Notes under the pieces: model-generated
The model's input: only the letters and a program-made list of their open reading frames with translations
The model's database searches: none
What the model was told of the DNA's origin: nothing
Made by a program: the position numbers and the translations under genes
Source: Pannonibacter sp. XCT-53
GTDB taxonomy: Bacteria > Pseudomonadota > Alphaproteobacteria > Rhizobiales > Stappiaceae
Direction of reading: 5' to 3'
NCBI RefSeq assembly: GCF_009915765.1
Contig: NZ_JAABLQ010000004.1
Span: 1 to 64,000 of the forward strand
DNA length: 64,000 bases
Shown here: piece by piece, positions 43,454 to 52,094 of the stretch
Numbering within the stretch: the stretch's first letter is position 1
Layout of the letters: each line of letters begins with the position of its first letter

Positions 43454-44085
43454 TGACCCTGTCCCTCACCCCTGCCACCGGGACCGCCATTCGCGGCGAC
43501 CATCTTGTGGTCTGCGACCTCGTGCCCGCCGGCGCCCGCGTCCTGGACGTGGGCTGCGAGGACGGCGCGCTGTTGCAACTCCTGACCGAACGCCGCCAGA
43601 TCGACGGACGCGGCATGGAACTGTCCCAGAGCGGGGTCAACAAGGCCGTGGCCCGCGGGTTGTCGGTGGTCCAGGGCGATGCCGACACGGATCTTGCCGA
43701 CTATCCGGACCATGCCTTCGATGTGGTCATCCTCAGCCAGACGCTGCAGGCGACGCGCGATCCCAAGGGCGTGCTGGAACAGCTTCTGCGCATCGGCGGC
43801 CAGGTGATCGTGTCGATCCCGAATTTCGCCCACTGGCGCAACCGCATGCAGCTGCTTTGGCGTGGCCGCATGCCGGTGACGAAGTACCTGCCCTACCAGT
43901 GGTACGACACGCCCAACATCCACTTCTGCTCGATCCGCGACTTTGTCGCGCTGGTCGAGGACATGGACGCGACGGTGGTGAAGGCGGTTGCCCTGAGCGG
44001 GCGCGGCGACCGGATCGGCTTCTCGGCTCCCTGGTGGCTGTGGAACCTGATCGGCGAGCAGGCGGTGTTCCTGCTCAAGCGCTGA
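43453..44085 (+). CDS. metW: Methionine biosynthesis protein MetW
   Basis: This 210-residue SAM-methyltransferase-fold protein is the usual partner of MetX. It has RVLDVGCEDGALLQLL (motif I), GVNKAVARGLSVVQGDAD, VVILSQTLQATRDPKGVLEQ, and PNFAHWRNRMQLLWRGRMP. It is translationally coupled to metX (the A of the metX TGA is the A of its ATG). Its role is known to support MetX activity in several proteobacteria. Its last 11 bases overlap the 3' end of the opposite-strand methyltransferase gene. Confidence 0.93.
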   Translation: MTLSLTPATGTAIRGDHLVVCDLVPAGARVLDVGCEDGALLQLLTERRQIDGRGMELSQSGVNKAVARGLSVVQGDADTDLADYPDHAFDVVILSQTLQATRDPKGVLEQLLRIGGQVIVSIPNFAHWRNRMQLLWRGRMPVTKYLPYQWYDTPNIHFCSIRDFVALVEDMDATVVKAVALSGRGDRIGFSAPWWLWNLIGEQAVFLLKR

Positions 44086-44887
44086 CGGACGGCTGCCGCC
44101 GTCGGCGGGCCGTGTGGCGGTGGCGGCGGCTCGATCCGGGACTGGCCGGTTTCATGCCCGCCGCCATGCCTTCCGGAATGAACACCGGGCGCAGCACGCG
44201 GAACACGCTCTTGCCGCTTTCGCTGTGAACGCCCCGGTGCACCCGCTTTTCGGCCTCGATCACGAGGATGCCCGCGAAGGCGGGCCACAGCGCCCGGCCG
44301 ATGTTCTCCCAGGTCCGGGCCCCGCGCAGGATGAAGCGCGACCGGCTCGGCGGCAGGTAGAGCGCCTCCTCCTTGGACAGCACGTCGAACTGGCAGGACT
44401 TCAGCAGCGACTGGATCTGTCCCTTGGAATAGGGACGGCCATAGCCGAAGGGCGAGGTTTCCGACTGGGACCAGAGGCCGCTGCGGTTCGGAACGATGAC
44501 GATCAGCTTGCCGCCGGGCGCGAGCACGCGCCAGGCCTCGCGGAGCATGGCGGCCGGATCGCCGGTGAAATCAAGCGCGTGCACGATGATCGCCCGGTCG
44601 AACACCGCATCGGAAAAGGGCAGGTCGGTCTCGCTGACCAGCACCGCGCCATTGGCGCGCTCGCGTGGCCAGTGAACGCAGCCCTGCGGCGCCGGCATGG
44701 CGGCGATGCAGCGGGTGGCCTCGTCCATGTAGGGACGCAGGAACGGGCCGGCATAGCCGAGGCCGAGCAGCGATTCGCCCCGCGCGCTGGGCCAGAGCGC
44801 ACGGATGCGCGCGCCGACGAGGCTGCGCAGCAGGCGGCCAAGCGGCAGGTCGTAAAAGGTTCTGAGGTCGCCGACGTCGAGATACAT
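44075..44887 (-). CDS. SAM-dependent methyltransferase of unknown substrate
   Basis: This 270-residue class I methyltransferase (type 11) starts YLDVGDLRTFYDLPLGRLLR and has LLGLGYAGPFLRPY in place of a canonical motif I, then DLPFSDAVFDRAIIVHAL and LREAWRVLAPGGKLIVIVPN. The tail after about residue 240 is strongly basic (SSRRHRHTARRRRQ). It is a familiar neighbour of gloB in Rhizobiales, but I know of no proven substrate. It is divergent from gloB. Confidence 0.85.
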   Translation of the reverse strand: MYLDVGDLRTFYDLPLGRLLRSLVGARIRALWPSARGESLLGLGYAGPFLRPYMDEATRCIAAMPAPQGCVHWPRERANGAVLVSETDLPFSDAVFDRAIIVHALDFTGDPAAMLREAWRVLAPGGKLIVIVPNRSGLWSQSETSPFGYGRPYSKGQIQSLLKSCQFDVLSKEEALYLPPSRSRFILRGARTWENIGRALWPAFAGILVIEAEKRVHRGVHSESGKSVFRVLRPVFIPEGMAAGMKPASPGSSRRHRHTARRRRQPSVSA

Positions 44888-45024
44888 GGCCCATCCGCTT
44901 CAGGTCGCGGCGATTGAACCTTGCCTTGCCCCCCAACGCAAGCCGTCATCCCGTCCAGCGGGTGCTTGCTCCCGTGCCGCCGTCCTGCCACTCTCCGGCC
45001 AGCCGACGCGACAGGGAGCCTTGC

Positions 45025-45798
45025 ATGACACGTCTGGTCAGACGGCAGTTCATCTGCCTTACGGACAACTACGGCGTTCTTCTCAAGGACGAGGCGAGCC
45101 ATACGGTCATCGCCATCGATGTGCCGGACGCCGCGCATTACCTGCAGGAGCTGCGCGAGACGGGCTGGCTGCTGACCCATGTCCTGATCACCCACCACCA
45201 CTGGGACCATGTCCAGGGTCTCGGGGCGCTGAAGGAGGCAACCGGCGCCCGGGTCATCGGGCCGGCACTCTCGCGCGACAAGATCCCGGATCTGGACGAC
45301 GTGGTGGAGGACGGTGACCAGCTCGACCTGGGTGGCGTGCGCGTCACGGCCCTCGCCACGCCGGGGCATACGCTCGACCAGATCTCGTGGCACTTCCCGG
45401 ATGCCGGTGTTGCCCATACCGGCGACACGCTGTTCTCGCTGGGCTGCGGCCGCGTGTTCGAGGGGGACATGGCGATGATGTGGGCCTCGCTGGCCAAGCT
45501 GCTGCAGGCGCTGCCGGACCACACGATCCTGCACTGCGGGCATGAATACACCCAGTCCAATGCCCGGTTTGCCCTCTCTGTCGATCCCCGCAACGAGGCC
45601 CTGCGGCGCCGGGCGCAGGAGGTGGACCGGCTGCGGGAGGAACATCTTCCCACGCTCCCGACCACCATGGCCCAGGAAAAGGCGACCAATCCGTTCCTGC
45701 GGGCGGCCACCGCCGACATGGCGGCGGTTCTCGGCATGACCGGTGCGACGCCGGCCGAAGTCTTCGCCCGGTTGCGGGCCGCCAAGGACAGGTTCTGA
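45025..45798 (+). CDS. gloB: Hydroxyacylglutathione hydrolase (glyoxalase II)
   Basis: GloB hydrolyses S-lactoylglutathione to lactate and glutathione, the second step of methylglyoxal detoxification. The 257-residue metallo-beta-lactamase-fold enzyme has the metal motif THHHWDH (about 57-63), GHTLDQ, GDTLFSLGCGRVFEG and HCGHEYT. ATG 45025 follows agggag. The cupin gene starts three bases after its stop. Confidence 0.94.
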   Translation: MTRLVRRQFICLTDNYGVLLKDEASHTVIAIDVPDAAHYLQELRETGWLLTHVLITHHHWDHVQGLGALKEATGARVIGPALSRDKIPDLDDVVEDGDQLDLGGVRVTALATPGHTLDQISWHFPDAGVAHTGDTLFSLGCGRVFEGDMAMMWASLAKLLQALPDHTILHCGHEYTQSNARFALSVDPRNEALRRRAQEVDRLREEHLPTLPTTMAQEKATNPFLRAATADMAAVLGMTGATPAEVFARLRAAKDRF

Positions 45799-45801
45799 CC
45801 C

Positions 45802-46245
45802 ATGCATCTCACGGATCTTTCGCTCAATGACATCATCGCGCGTCTCGGCATGCAGCCGCATCCCGAGGGGGGTTATTACGTCGAGGCCTTCCGCGACACC
45901 CAGACCGACGAGGCGGGACGCCCGGCCTCGACGTCGATCTATTTCCTGTTGCCGGAAGGGGTCGTGTCCCGCTGGCACCGCATCGATGCGGTCGAGGTCT
46001 GGCACTGGTACGGCGGCGCGCCGCTGGAGCTGTTCATCAGCGAGACCGGGCAGGCGACGCAGCGCGTCACGCTCGGCGACGACCTTGTGGCCGGACAGCA
46101 GCCGCAGGCCATCGTGCCCCGCCATGCCTGGCAGCAGGCCCAGAGCCTTGGCGACTACACGCTCGTGGGCTGCACCGTCGCGCCGGGCTTCCTGTTCGAT
46201 ACCTTCGAGATGGCGCCAGACGGCTGGCAGCCTTCGGCCAAGTGA
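45802..46245 (+). CDS. Cupin-5 (DUF985) family protein
   Basis: This 147-residue beta-barrel protein has the family pattern LGMQPHPEGGYYVEAFRD near the start, STSIYFLLPEGVVSRWHRID, EVWHWYGGAPLEL and TLVGCTVAPGFLFDTFE. Its function is not established. It lies three bases after gloB and is probably co-transcribed. Confidence 0.88.
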   Translation: MHLTDLSLNDIIARLGMQPHPEGGYYVEAFRDTQTDEAGRPASTSIYFLLPEGVVSRWHRIDAVEVWHWYGGAPLELFISETGQATQRVTLGDDLVAGQQPQAIVPRHAWQQAQSLGDYTLVGCTVAPGFLFDTFEMAPDGWQPSAK

Positions 46246-46250
46246 CGAGC

Positions 46251-46293
46251 CTGGATGCTCGTCCCGGCTCGGCGCTGCGCTTGGCCGGATGAC
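46251..46293. repeat. Dispersed repeat, partial copy C
   Basis: ctggatgctcgtcccggctc and ggcgctgcgcttggccgga match the right-hand ~43 bases of copies A and B with small changes. Only this end is present. It begins a few bases after the DUF985 stop. Confidence 0.65.
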
Positions 46294-46322
46294 GCTGGTT
46301 AGGTCGAGGGTCACCAAACAAA

Positions 46323-46349
46323 AGGGCCGCCCGGTGAACGGGCGGCCCT
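46323..46349. terminator. Hairpin left of repeat copy B
   Basis: Eleven-base arms agggccgcccg / cgggcggccct around gtgaa. The same hairpin recurs at 46605-46631 on the far side of copy B. Confidence 0.7.
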
Positions 46350-46602
46350 CAGACTGATGACAAACTTCGGAGTTTCGTCAGTTTGCCGTCATTCCGGACA
46401 AGGTGAGCGTTCAGCGAACCGCAGATCCGGAATCCAGCATGTCTGTGCGAGCGCAAGCGAGCGCAAAACCACGTCACCTCGATACGACTTGCGACCGGCT
46501 GGTGTGTCGCGCTTCGCGCGGCTGATATCTGGATCCCGGCTCGGCGCTTCGCTGACGCTCAGCTGGGCCGGGATGACTGTGAGCAGGTTTGTCAGCAGTC
46601 TG
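46350..46602. repeat. Inverted-repeat unit enclosing dispersed repeat copy B (46386-46576)
   Basis: cagactgatgacaaac at 46350-46365 is matched by its reverse complement gtttgtcagcagtctg at 46587-46602 (15 of 16). Between them lies copy B of the 190-bp repeat (46386-46576). With the identical hairpins outside, the whole block 46323-46627 is nearly mirror-symmetric at its ends. No gene is present in 46246-46659. Confidence 0.75.
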
Positions 46603-46604
46603 AA

Positions 46605-46631
46605 GGCCGCCCGGTGAACGGGCGGCCCTTT
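46605..46631 (-). terminator. typA-side hairpin right of repeat copy B
   Basis: ggccgcccg / cgggcggcc around gtgaa, followed by CTTT on the plus strand, 30 bases beyond the typA stop. It is a duplicate of 46323-46349 with one G fewer in the left arm. Confidence 0.7.
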
Positions 46632-46659
46632 GCATTTCTGGTGCTGCAAGGAGCGGTAA

Positions 46660-48480
46660 TCAGGCGCCCTTGGCCGAAGCGCGCTCGGCGCGCTTGCGGT
46701 CATGCGGATCGAGCAGCGCCTTGCGCAGGCGAATGTTCTTCGGGGTCACTTCCACCAGCTCGTCGTCGGCGATGTAGGACAGCGCCGCTTCCAGCGACAG
46801 GCGGATCGGGGTCGTCAGCTTGACGGCGTCGTCCTTGCCGGCAGCGCGGATGTTGGTCAGCTGCTTGCCCTTGAGCACGTTCACTTCAAGGTCGTTGCCA
46901 CGGGTGTGCTCGCCGATGATCATGCCCTGGTACACCTTGACGCCCGGGTCGATCATCATCGGGCCACGGTCTTCCAGGTTGAACAGGGCGTAGGCCACGG
47001 CCTCACCGTCCCCGTTGGAGATCAGGACGCCGGTGTGACGGGTCGGGATGTCGCCCTTGTAGGGCGCATATTCGTGGAACACGCGGTTGAAGATCGCGGT
47101 GCCGCGGGTGTCGGACAGGAGTTCGCCCTGGTAGCCGATGAGGCCGCGGGTCGGAGCCAGGAACTGCAGGCGGGTGCGGCCGCCGCCGGACGGGCGCATC
47201 TCGCGCAGCTCGGCCTTGCGCTCGGACAGCTTCTGCACCACGACGCCCGAGTGCTCCTCGTCCACGTCGATCGTCACTTCCTCGATCGGCTCAAGACGGG
47301 TGCCGGCCTCGTCGAACTTGTAGACCACGCGCGGGCGGCCGACGCACAGCTCGAAGCCTTCACGGCGCATGTTCTCGATCAGGATGGCCAGCTGCAGTTC
47401 GCCGCGACCCGAGACGACGAAGGCATCGCCCTCGGGCGTGTCCTCGATCTTCAGGGCGACGTTGCCTTCGGCCTCGTCCATCAGGCGCTTGCGGATGACG
47501 CGCGACTGGACCTTGTCGCCCTCGGTGCCGGCCAGGGGGCCGTCGTTGACGAAGAACGTCATCGACAGGGTCGGCGGGTCGATCGGCTGGGCCGTCAGCG
47601 GCGTGTTGACATCCATGGCGCAGAGCGTGTCGGCCACGGTTGCTTCCTGCAGGCCGGCGATGGCGACGATGTCACCTGCCTCGCCCTTCTCGATCGGCTG
47701 GCGCTCGAGACCGCGGAAGGCCAGCACCTTCGAGATGCGGCCGGATTCAACCACGCGGCCATCGCGCGACAGCGCCTTGATCGGCATGTTCGGCACGGCC
47801 TCGCCGGCCACGATGCGACCGGTCAGGATGCGACCCAGGAACGGGTTGCTCTCGATGGTGGTCGCCAGCATGCGGAAGGAGCCTTCCTCGGCGCTCGGCG
47901 CCGGGACATGGCTGATGATGAGGTCGAACAGCGGAGCCATGGACTCGGCCGGCCCGGTCGGGTCGGTCGCCATCCATTCCTGCTTGGCCGAGCCGTAGAC
48001 AACGGGGAAGTCCAGCTGCTCCTCGTTCGCGTCCAGGGCGGCGAACAGGTCGAACACCTCGTCCAGCACCTCTTCGGCGCGCTGTTCCGGCTTGTCGATC
48101 TTGTTGATCGCCACGATCGGCTTCAGGCCGAGCTTGAGTGCCTTGCCGAGCACGAACTTGGTCTGCGGCATCGGACCTTCGGCGGCGTCAACGAGCAGGA
48201 CCACACCGTCGACCATGTGAAGGATGCGCTCCACCTCGCCGCCGAAGTCGGCGTGGCCCGGGGTGTCCACGATGTTGATGCGGGTGTCGTTCCAGACCAG
48301 CGAGGTGACCTTCGCCAGGATGGTGATGCCGCGCTCGCGCTCCAGGTCGTTGGAGTCCATCATGCGCTCTTCCGTGCGCTGGTTCTCGCGGAACGAGCCC
48401 GACTTCTTGAGCAGAACGTCGATCAGGGTGGTCTTGCCATGGTCGACGTGGGCGATGATGGCGATGTTGCGCAGCTTCAT
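46660..48480 (-). CDS. typA: Ribosome-associated GTPase TypA/BipA
   Basis: TypA is an EF-G-like GTPase involved in stress adaptation and 50S assembly. The 606-residue protein has MKLRNIAIIAHVDHGKTTL (P-loop), ERERGITILAK, DTPGHADFGGEV and NKID, then EF-G domains III and V and a TypA-specific C-terminus. ATG 48480 is chosen; a TTG four codons earlier is unlikely. Confidence 0.95.
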   Translation of the reverse strand: MKLRNIAIIAHVDHGKTTLIDVLLKKSGSFRENQRTEERMMDSNDLERERGITILAKVTSLVWNDTRINIVDTPGHADFGGEVERILHMVDGVVLLVDAAEGPMPQTKFVLGKALKLGLKPIVAINKIDKPEQRAEEVLDEVFDLFAALDANEEQLDFPVVYGSAKQEWMATDPTGPAESMAPLFDLIISHVPAPSAEEGSFRMLATTIESNPFLGRILTGRIVAGEAVPNMPIKALSRDGRVVESGRISKVLAFRGLERQPIEKGEAGDIVAIAGLQEATVADTLCAMDVNTPLTAQPIDPPTLSMTFFVNDGPLAGTEGDKVQSRVIRKRLMDEAEGNVALKIEDTPEGDAFVVSGRGELQLAILIENMRREGFELCVGRPRVVYKFDEAGTRLEPIEEVTIDVDEEHSGVVVQKLSERKAELREMRPSGGGRTRLQFLAPTRGLIGYQGELLSDTRGTAIFNRVFHEYAPYKGDIPTRHTGVLISNGDGEAVAYALFNLEDRGPMMIDPGVKVYQGMIIGEHTRGNDLEVNVLKGKQLTNIRAAGKDDAVKLTTPIRLSLEAALSYIADDELVEVTPKNIRLRKALLDPHDRKRAERASAKGA

Positions 48481-48649
48481 TAATGGCTCCAAAAGACACT
48501 GCGGGCGCCGTGGCCCGCAGTCCCGTGTCTTTGCATCGTGGCGTCCGGCCCGGTTCGGGCAGGACGAAAAGTCGCGCCCTGTATAGTGCGGACGGCCGAT
48601 TTGTGCAACGCGGCAGCTGCAGTTGACGCGAGGTGGAAGCCGGAGTAGT

Positions 48650-48668
48650 TAATAAGGAATCCTTATTA
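48650..48668. promoter_or_regulatory. Palindromic operator upstream of marR
   Basis: taataagga / tccttatta are perfect nine-base arms around one base, 12 bases before the chosen marR start. A ttgacg at 48623-48628 could be the -35 box, which would place the palindrome on the -10/start region. This fits autorepression by the MarR product. Confidence 0.6.
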
Positions 48669-48680
48669 TCTAGGTTCCTT

Positions 48681-49247
48681 ATGAGTTCCGCCGATCCCGA
48701 GCTTTCCCGTCCCGCCTCCCCGGTGCCGCTGTCCCCGCAGGCCGAAGCTGCCCCCGGGCCGATGCCGACTCCGGCGCCGACGCTGGGCTGGCTGATCACC
48801 GACGTCTCGCGCCTGCTGCGGCGCCGCTTCGATGCCGCGCTCGAGCGTGTCGACACGGGGCTGACCCCGGCCGAGGCCCGCGCCCTCAACCTGATCCGGC
48901 GGATGCCGGGCCGGCGCCAGGGCGTGCTGGCCGAGCTGATGGGCGTCGAACCGATGACGCTGGTGGGGCATCTGGACCGGCTGGAGCGCAGCGGACTGAT
49001 CCGCCGGGTCGTGGATCCCTGTGACCGCCGCGCGCGCATCATCGAGCTGACGGCAGAGGCCGATGTCGTGATGCAGCGCATCGACGAGGGCCTGGCCCTT
49101 GTCCGGGCCGAGCTGACCGCCGGCCTCACCCCTGCCGAGGAGAGCCAGCTGCAGCAGCTGCTCCTGACCCTGAAAGCCAACCTGTGCGATGCCGACCAGC
49201 GGACCGGAGCCGCCGGCGCGCCTGCCGGATCGAACGCCGATGCGTGA
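48681..49247 (+). CDS. MarR-family transcriptional regulator
   Basis: This 188-residue winged-helix regulator has VSRLLRRRFDAALERV, TPAEARALNLIRRMPGRRQGVLAEL, EPMTLVGHLDRLERSGLIRR and the wing DPCDRRARIIELT. The frame is open from GTG 48633, but that would put a perfect palindrome inside the coding region, so ATG 48681 is preferred. The residues before the domain are Pro/Ala-rich. It overlaps the following efflux gene (ATG 49240 before TGA 49245), a usual repressor-pump pair. Confidence 0.88.
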   Translation: MSSADPELSRPASPVPLSPQAEAAPGPMPTPAPTLGWLITDVSRLLRRRFDAALERVDTGLTPAEARALNLIRRMPGRRQGVLAELMGVEPMTLVGHLDRLERSGLIRRVVDPCDRRARIIELTAEADVVMQRIDEGLALVRAELTAGLTPAEESQLQQLLLTLKANLCDADQRTGAAGAPAGSNADA

Positions 49248-50448
49248 CCAGCCCGAACCCCTGATGACCGAGCGGCGGACCGCCGCGCTCGGGGCTGCCC
49301 TTGTCGCCATCGGTCCGGTGACCATGGCACTCTACACGCCCGCAATGCCGGTCCTCGCCGACGCCTTCGAGACGTCGCGCGCGATGATCAAGCTCACGCT
49401 GACGGCCTATTTCGCCGGCTTTGCCCTGACGCAGCTTGTCTGCGGTCCGTTGACCGACGCCTTCGGGCGGCGGCCCGTGACACTGGCCTTCCTCGTGATC
49501 TATCTCGCCTCCACCGTTCTGGCGACGCTGGCGCCGACGGTCGAATGGATGATCGTCGCCCGCACCCTGCAGGGCGTCGGGGCGGCTGTCGGCATTTCGG
49601 TCTCGCGCGCCATCGTGCGCGACCAGTTCACCGGCCAGACCTCCGCCCGCATCATGAATGCCATCGGCACCATGCTGGCCATCGGTCCGGCAGTCTCGCC
49701 GACAATCGGCGGCCTGACGCTGGAGTACCTCGGCTGGCGGCCGATCTTCTGGTTCATGATCGTCTACGGTGTCCTGCTGATGCTGGCGGTCTCTGCGCTG
49801 ATGGCGGAAACCAACCGCTACATCGACCGCGCCAACCTGCGGGTCGGGCGGCTGCTGCGCAACTACGCGACGCTGCTCGCCGATCCGCGTTTCCTGCGGC
49901 CGAGCCTGCTGGTCGGCTTCGGCATCGGCTCGATCTACACCCTGGCCACGATCCTGCCCTTCGTGCTCATTGACCGGATCGGCCTGTCGCCGAGCCAGTT
50001 CGGTGTCGGCATGATGGTTCAGTCCGGCTGCTTCATTTCCGGCACGGTGATCACCGGCTGGCTGCTGCGGCGCCTCGATGCCGACCGCCTGATCCCGGCC
50101 GGGCTCGTGGGCCTGACCGCCTCTGCGGTGGCGATGATCGGTGCACATCAGCTGCTGGAGCCGTCGTTTCTCGGCGTGATGCTGCCGGTCGGCCTGTTCG
50201 CCTTCTCGCTGGCCACGCTGTTGCCGGCGGCCATGACGGCGGCCCTGCAGGGCTTTCCGCAGATGGCCGGCGCTGCCGCCTCGATGACCGGGTTCCTGCA
50301 GTTCGGGTCCGGCATCGTGGGCAGTCTGGTCGCTGCGGCACTGGGCGATCCCTATCTGGCGCTCCTGATCGTTGCTCCCGGAATGCCGCTGCTGGCGGTC
50401 GGCTGCTATCTGGCGCTGACACCGCTGGTGCGACCCTCGCGGGGATAA
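49240..50448 (+). CDS. MFS drug efflux transporter, Bcr/CflA type
   Basis: This 402-residue protein has twelve predicted membrane segments, with the MFS loop motif GPLTDAFGRRPV between TM2 and TM3 and the antiporter-type segment RTLQGVGAAVGISVSRAIVRD. It pumps small toxic compounds out by proton antiport; the substrate is unknown. It is translationally coupled to the marR-type gene. Confidence 0.9.
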   Translation: MRDQPEPLMTERRTAALGAALVAIGPVTMALYTPAMPVLADAFETSRAMIKLTLTAYFAGFALTQLVCGPLTDAFGRRPVTLAFLVIYLASTVLATLAPTVEWMIVARTLQGVGAAVGISVSRAIVRDQFTGQTSARIMNAIGTMLAIGPAVSPTIGGLTLEYLGWRPIFWFMIVYGVLLMLAVSALMAETNRYIDRANLRVGRLLRNYATLLADPRFLRPSLLVGFGIGSIYTLATILPFVLIDRIGLSPSQFGVGMMVQSGCFISGTVITGWLLRRLDADRLIPAGLVGLTASAVAMIGAHQLLEPSFLGVMLPVGLFAFSLATLLPAAMTAALQGFPQMAGAAASMTGFLQFGSGIVGSLVAAALGDPYLALLIVAPGMPLLAVGCYLALTPLVRPSRG

Positions 50449-50596
50449 GGCGGCGGTCCATGTCGCCTGGCCTCCGCCCGGCGTCGCGCCGAGGCTTGAC
50501 CTGGACGCGCGGACACGCGATGACGCCCGCCTGTTCATTGCTGCCGCCGGGCGGGCCTGCTGCCCTGTCCGCCGGCCTTGTGGAAACGCCTCTGAG

Positions 50597-51448
50597 ATGG
50601 TGCCGACCCCCTACACCCTGCCCCTGCCGGTGTCCGCCGGAGGCCGGCCGCATGTCATGGGCATCCTGAACGTGACGCCGGATTCCTTTTCCGACGGTGG
50701 CCGTCACGCGGCGGCCGACGCGGCGCTGGCGCATGCGCAGGCCATGGTCGCGGAAGGGGCGGACATCCTCGACATCGGCGCCGAGAGCACCCGTCCGGGT
50801 GCCCTGGCCGTGCCGGAGGCCGAGGAATGGGCCCGGCTCGAGCCGGTCCTGTCGGCAGTGATCGCGCTCGGCGTGCCCGTTTCCATCGACACCTACAAGG
50901 CGTCAATCGCCGCCCGCGCCTGCGCCCTCGGCGCCGCCCTCGTCAATGATGTCTGGGGGCTGCAGAAGGATCCGGCGATGGCGGACGCGGTCGCGGCCGC
51001 CGGCGTGCCGGTGGTGATGATGCACAATCGGCGCGAGGCGGATGCGGGCATCGACATCCTGTCCGACATCGACCGCTTCTTCGAGCGCTCCATGACCCTT
51101 GCCGAACGGGCAGGCATTCCCCGCTCCCGGCAGATCCTTGATCCGGGCTTCGGCTTCGGCAAGACGATGGACCAGAACTACCAGATCCTGAACCGGCTCG
51201 AGACGCTGGCCAAGCACGGCCTGCCGATCCTGGCGGGCGCCTCGCGCAAGCGCATGATCGGCGCTGTCCTCGACGTGCCGACGGACGAGCGCCTGTTCGG
51301 CTCGCTGGCGGTGCATCTCCTGGCGGCCGCCAAGGGGGCCGCGATCCTGCGCGTGCATGACGTGCGCCCGCATGTGCAGGCCATGGCCATCCTGGCGGCC
51401 ACACGCGCCGAGCATGTCCCCGTTGCGCCGGAAGGAGCCCGCCCTTGA
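50597..51448 (+). CDS. folP: Dihydropteroate synthase
   Basis: FolP joins 6-hydroxymethyl-dihydropterin diphosphate and p-aminobenzoate and is the sulfonamide target. The 283-residue TIM barrel has MGILNVTPDSFSDGG, DIGAESTRPG, SIDTYK, NDVWG, DPGFGFGKTMDQN and GASRKRMIG. It is coupled to folK by TTGA. Confidence 0.95.
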   Translation: MVPTPYTLPLPVSAGGRPHVMGILNVTPDSFSDGGRHAAADAALAHAQAMVAEGADILDIGAESTRPGALAVPEAEEWARLEPVLSAVIALGVPVSIDTYKASIAARACALGAALVNDVWGLQKDPAMADAVAAAGVPVVMMHNRREADAGIDILSDIDRFFERSMTLAERAGIPRSRQILDPGFGFGKTMDQNYQILNRLETLAKHGLPILAGASRKRMIGAVLDVPTDERLFGSLAVHLLAAAKGAAILRVHDVRPHVQAMAILAATRAEHVPVAPEGARP

Positions 51449-51972
51449 CCCGCACCTCCCCGGTCCCCTCGTCCGGCGGAGCGCTGCCGCACCGGGCCGC
51501 CCTCGGTCTCGGGTCGAACATGGGTGATCCGAAGCAGAACCTCGCGGTGGCCGTCGCCCGGCTCGATGCCTTGCCGGGCCTGCGCGTCGTCGACGTCTCG
51601 CCGGCCTATCGCACGCCGCCGTGGGGGCCGGTGCCGCAGGACGACTATCGCAACATCTGTCTGGTGGTGGAGACATCGCTGTCGCCGGTCGAGCTGCTGC
51701 GGGCCTGCCTGGCGGTCGAGAAGGACATGGGCCGGGTCCGCGATGTGCGCTGGGGGCCCCGGCTCATCGACATCGACGTGCTGCTCTATGACCGGGTCCG
51801 GCTGGATCATCCCGAACTGACACTGCCGCATCCGCGCATGGCCGAACGGGCCTTTGTCCTGGTGCCGCTGGCCGACATCTGGCCGGAGGCCGTGATCACG
51901 GACGGACTGAGCGTGGCCGCCGCACGTGCGGCGTGTCCCGGTACGGACGAGGTTGTCCGCCTGACAGACTGA
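51445..51972 (+). CDS. folK: HPPK (6-hydroxymethyl-dihydropterin pyrophosphokinase)
   Basis: FolK transfers diphosphate from ATP to 6-hydroxymethyl-dihydropterin, supplying FolP. The 175-residue protein has GLGSNMGDPKQNL, SPAYRTPPWGP and DVRWGPRLIDIDVLLYD. The start is TTG 51445, overlapping the folP stop; no other start precedes the conserved core. A folB gene, often between folP and folK, is absent. Confidence 0.94.
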   Translation: MTRTSPVPSSGGALPHRAALGLGSNMGDPKQNLAVAVARLDALPGLRVVDVSPAYRTPPWGPVPQDDYRNICLVVETSLSPVELLRACLAVEKDMGRVRDVRWGPRLIDIDVLLYDRVRLDHPELTLPHPRMAERAFVLVPLADIWPEAVITDGLSVAAARAACPGTDEVVRLTD

Positions 51973-51990
51973 TCCCGCTGGAGACGACAG

Positions 51991-52013
51991 GACGCCCGGC
52001 CTGGCCGGGCGTC
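51991..52013 (+). terminator. folK terminator-like hairpin
   Basis: Ten-base perfect arms gacgcccggc / gccgggcgtc with a three-base loop, 18 bases after folK. There is no T-run. Confidence 0.6.
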
Positions 52014-52094
52014 CCGAAGGGTCTGGATGGGCCACACTCCCGCGACTGCGGCCGTTCTGCCCGGGTGAGCCGACCGGCTGCGCCCATCCGCTTG

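Noticed and set aside
46702..48483. 593-codon plus-strand frame
   Set aside because: It is the mirror of typA; the composition (many His, Asp and Gln) is typical of reverse-strand reading.
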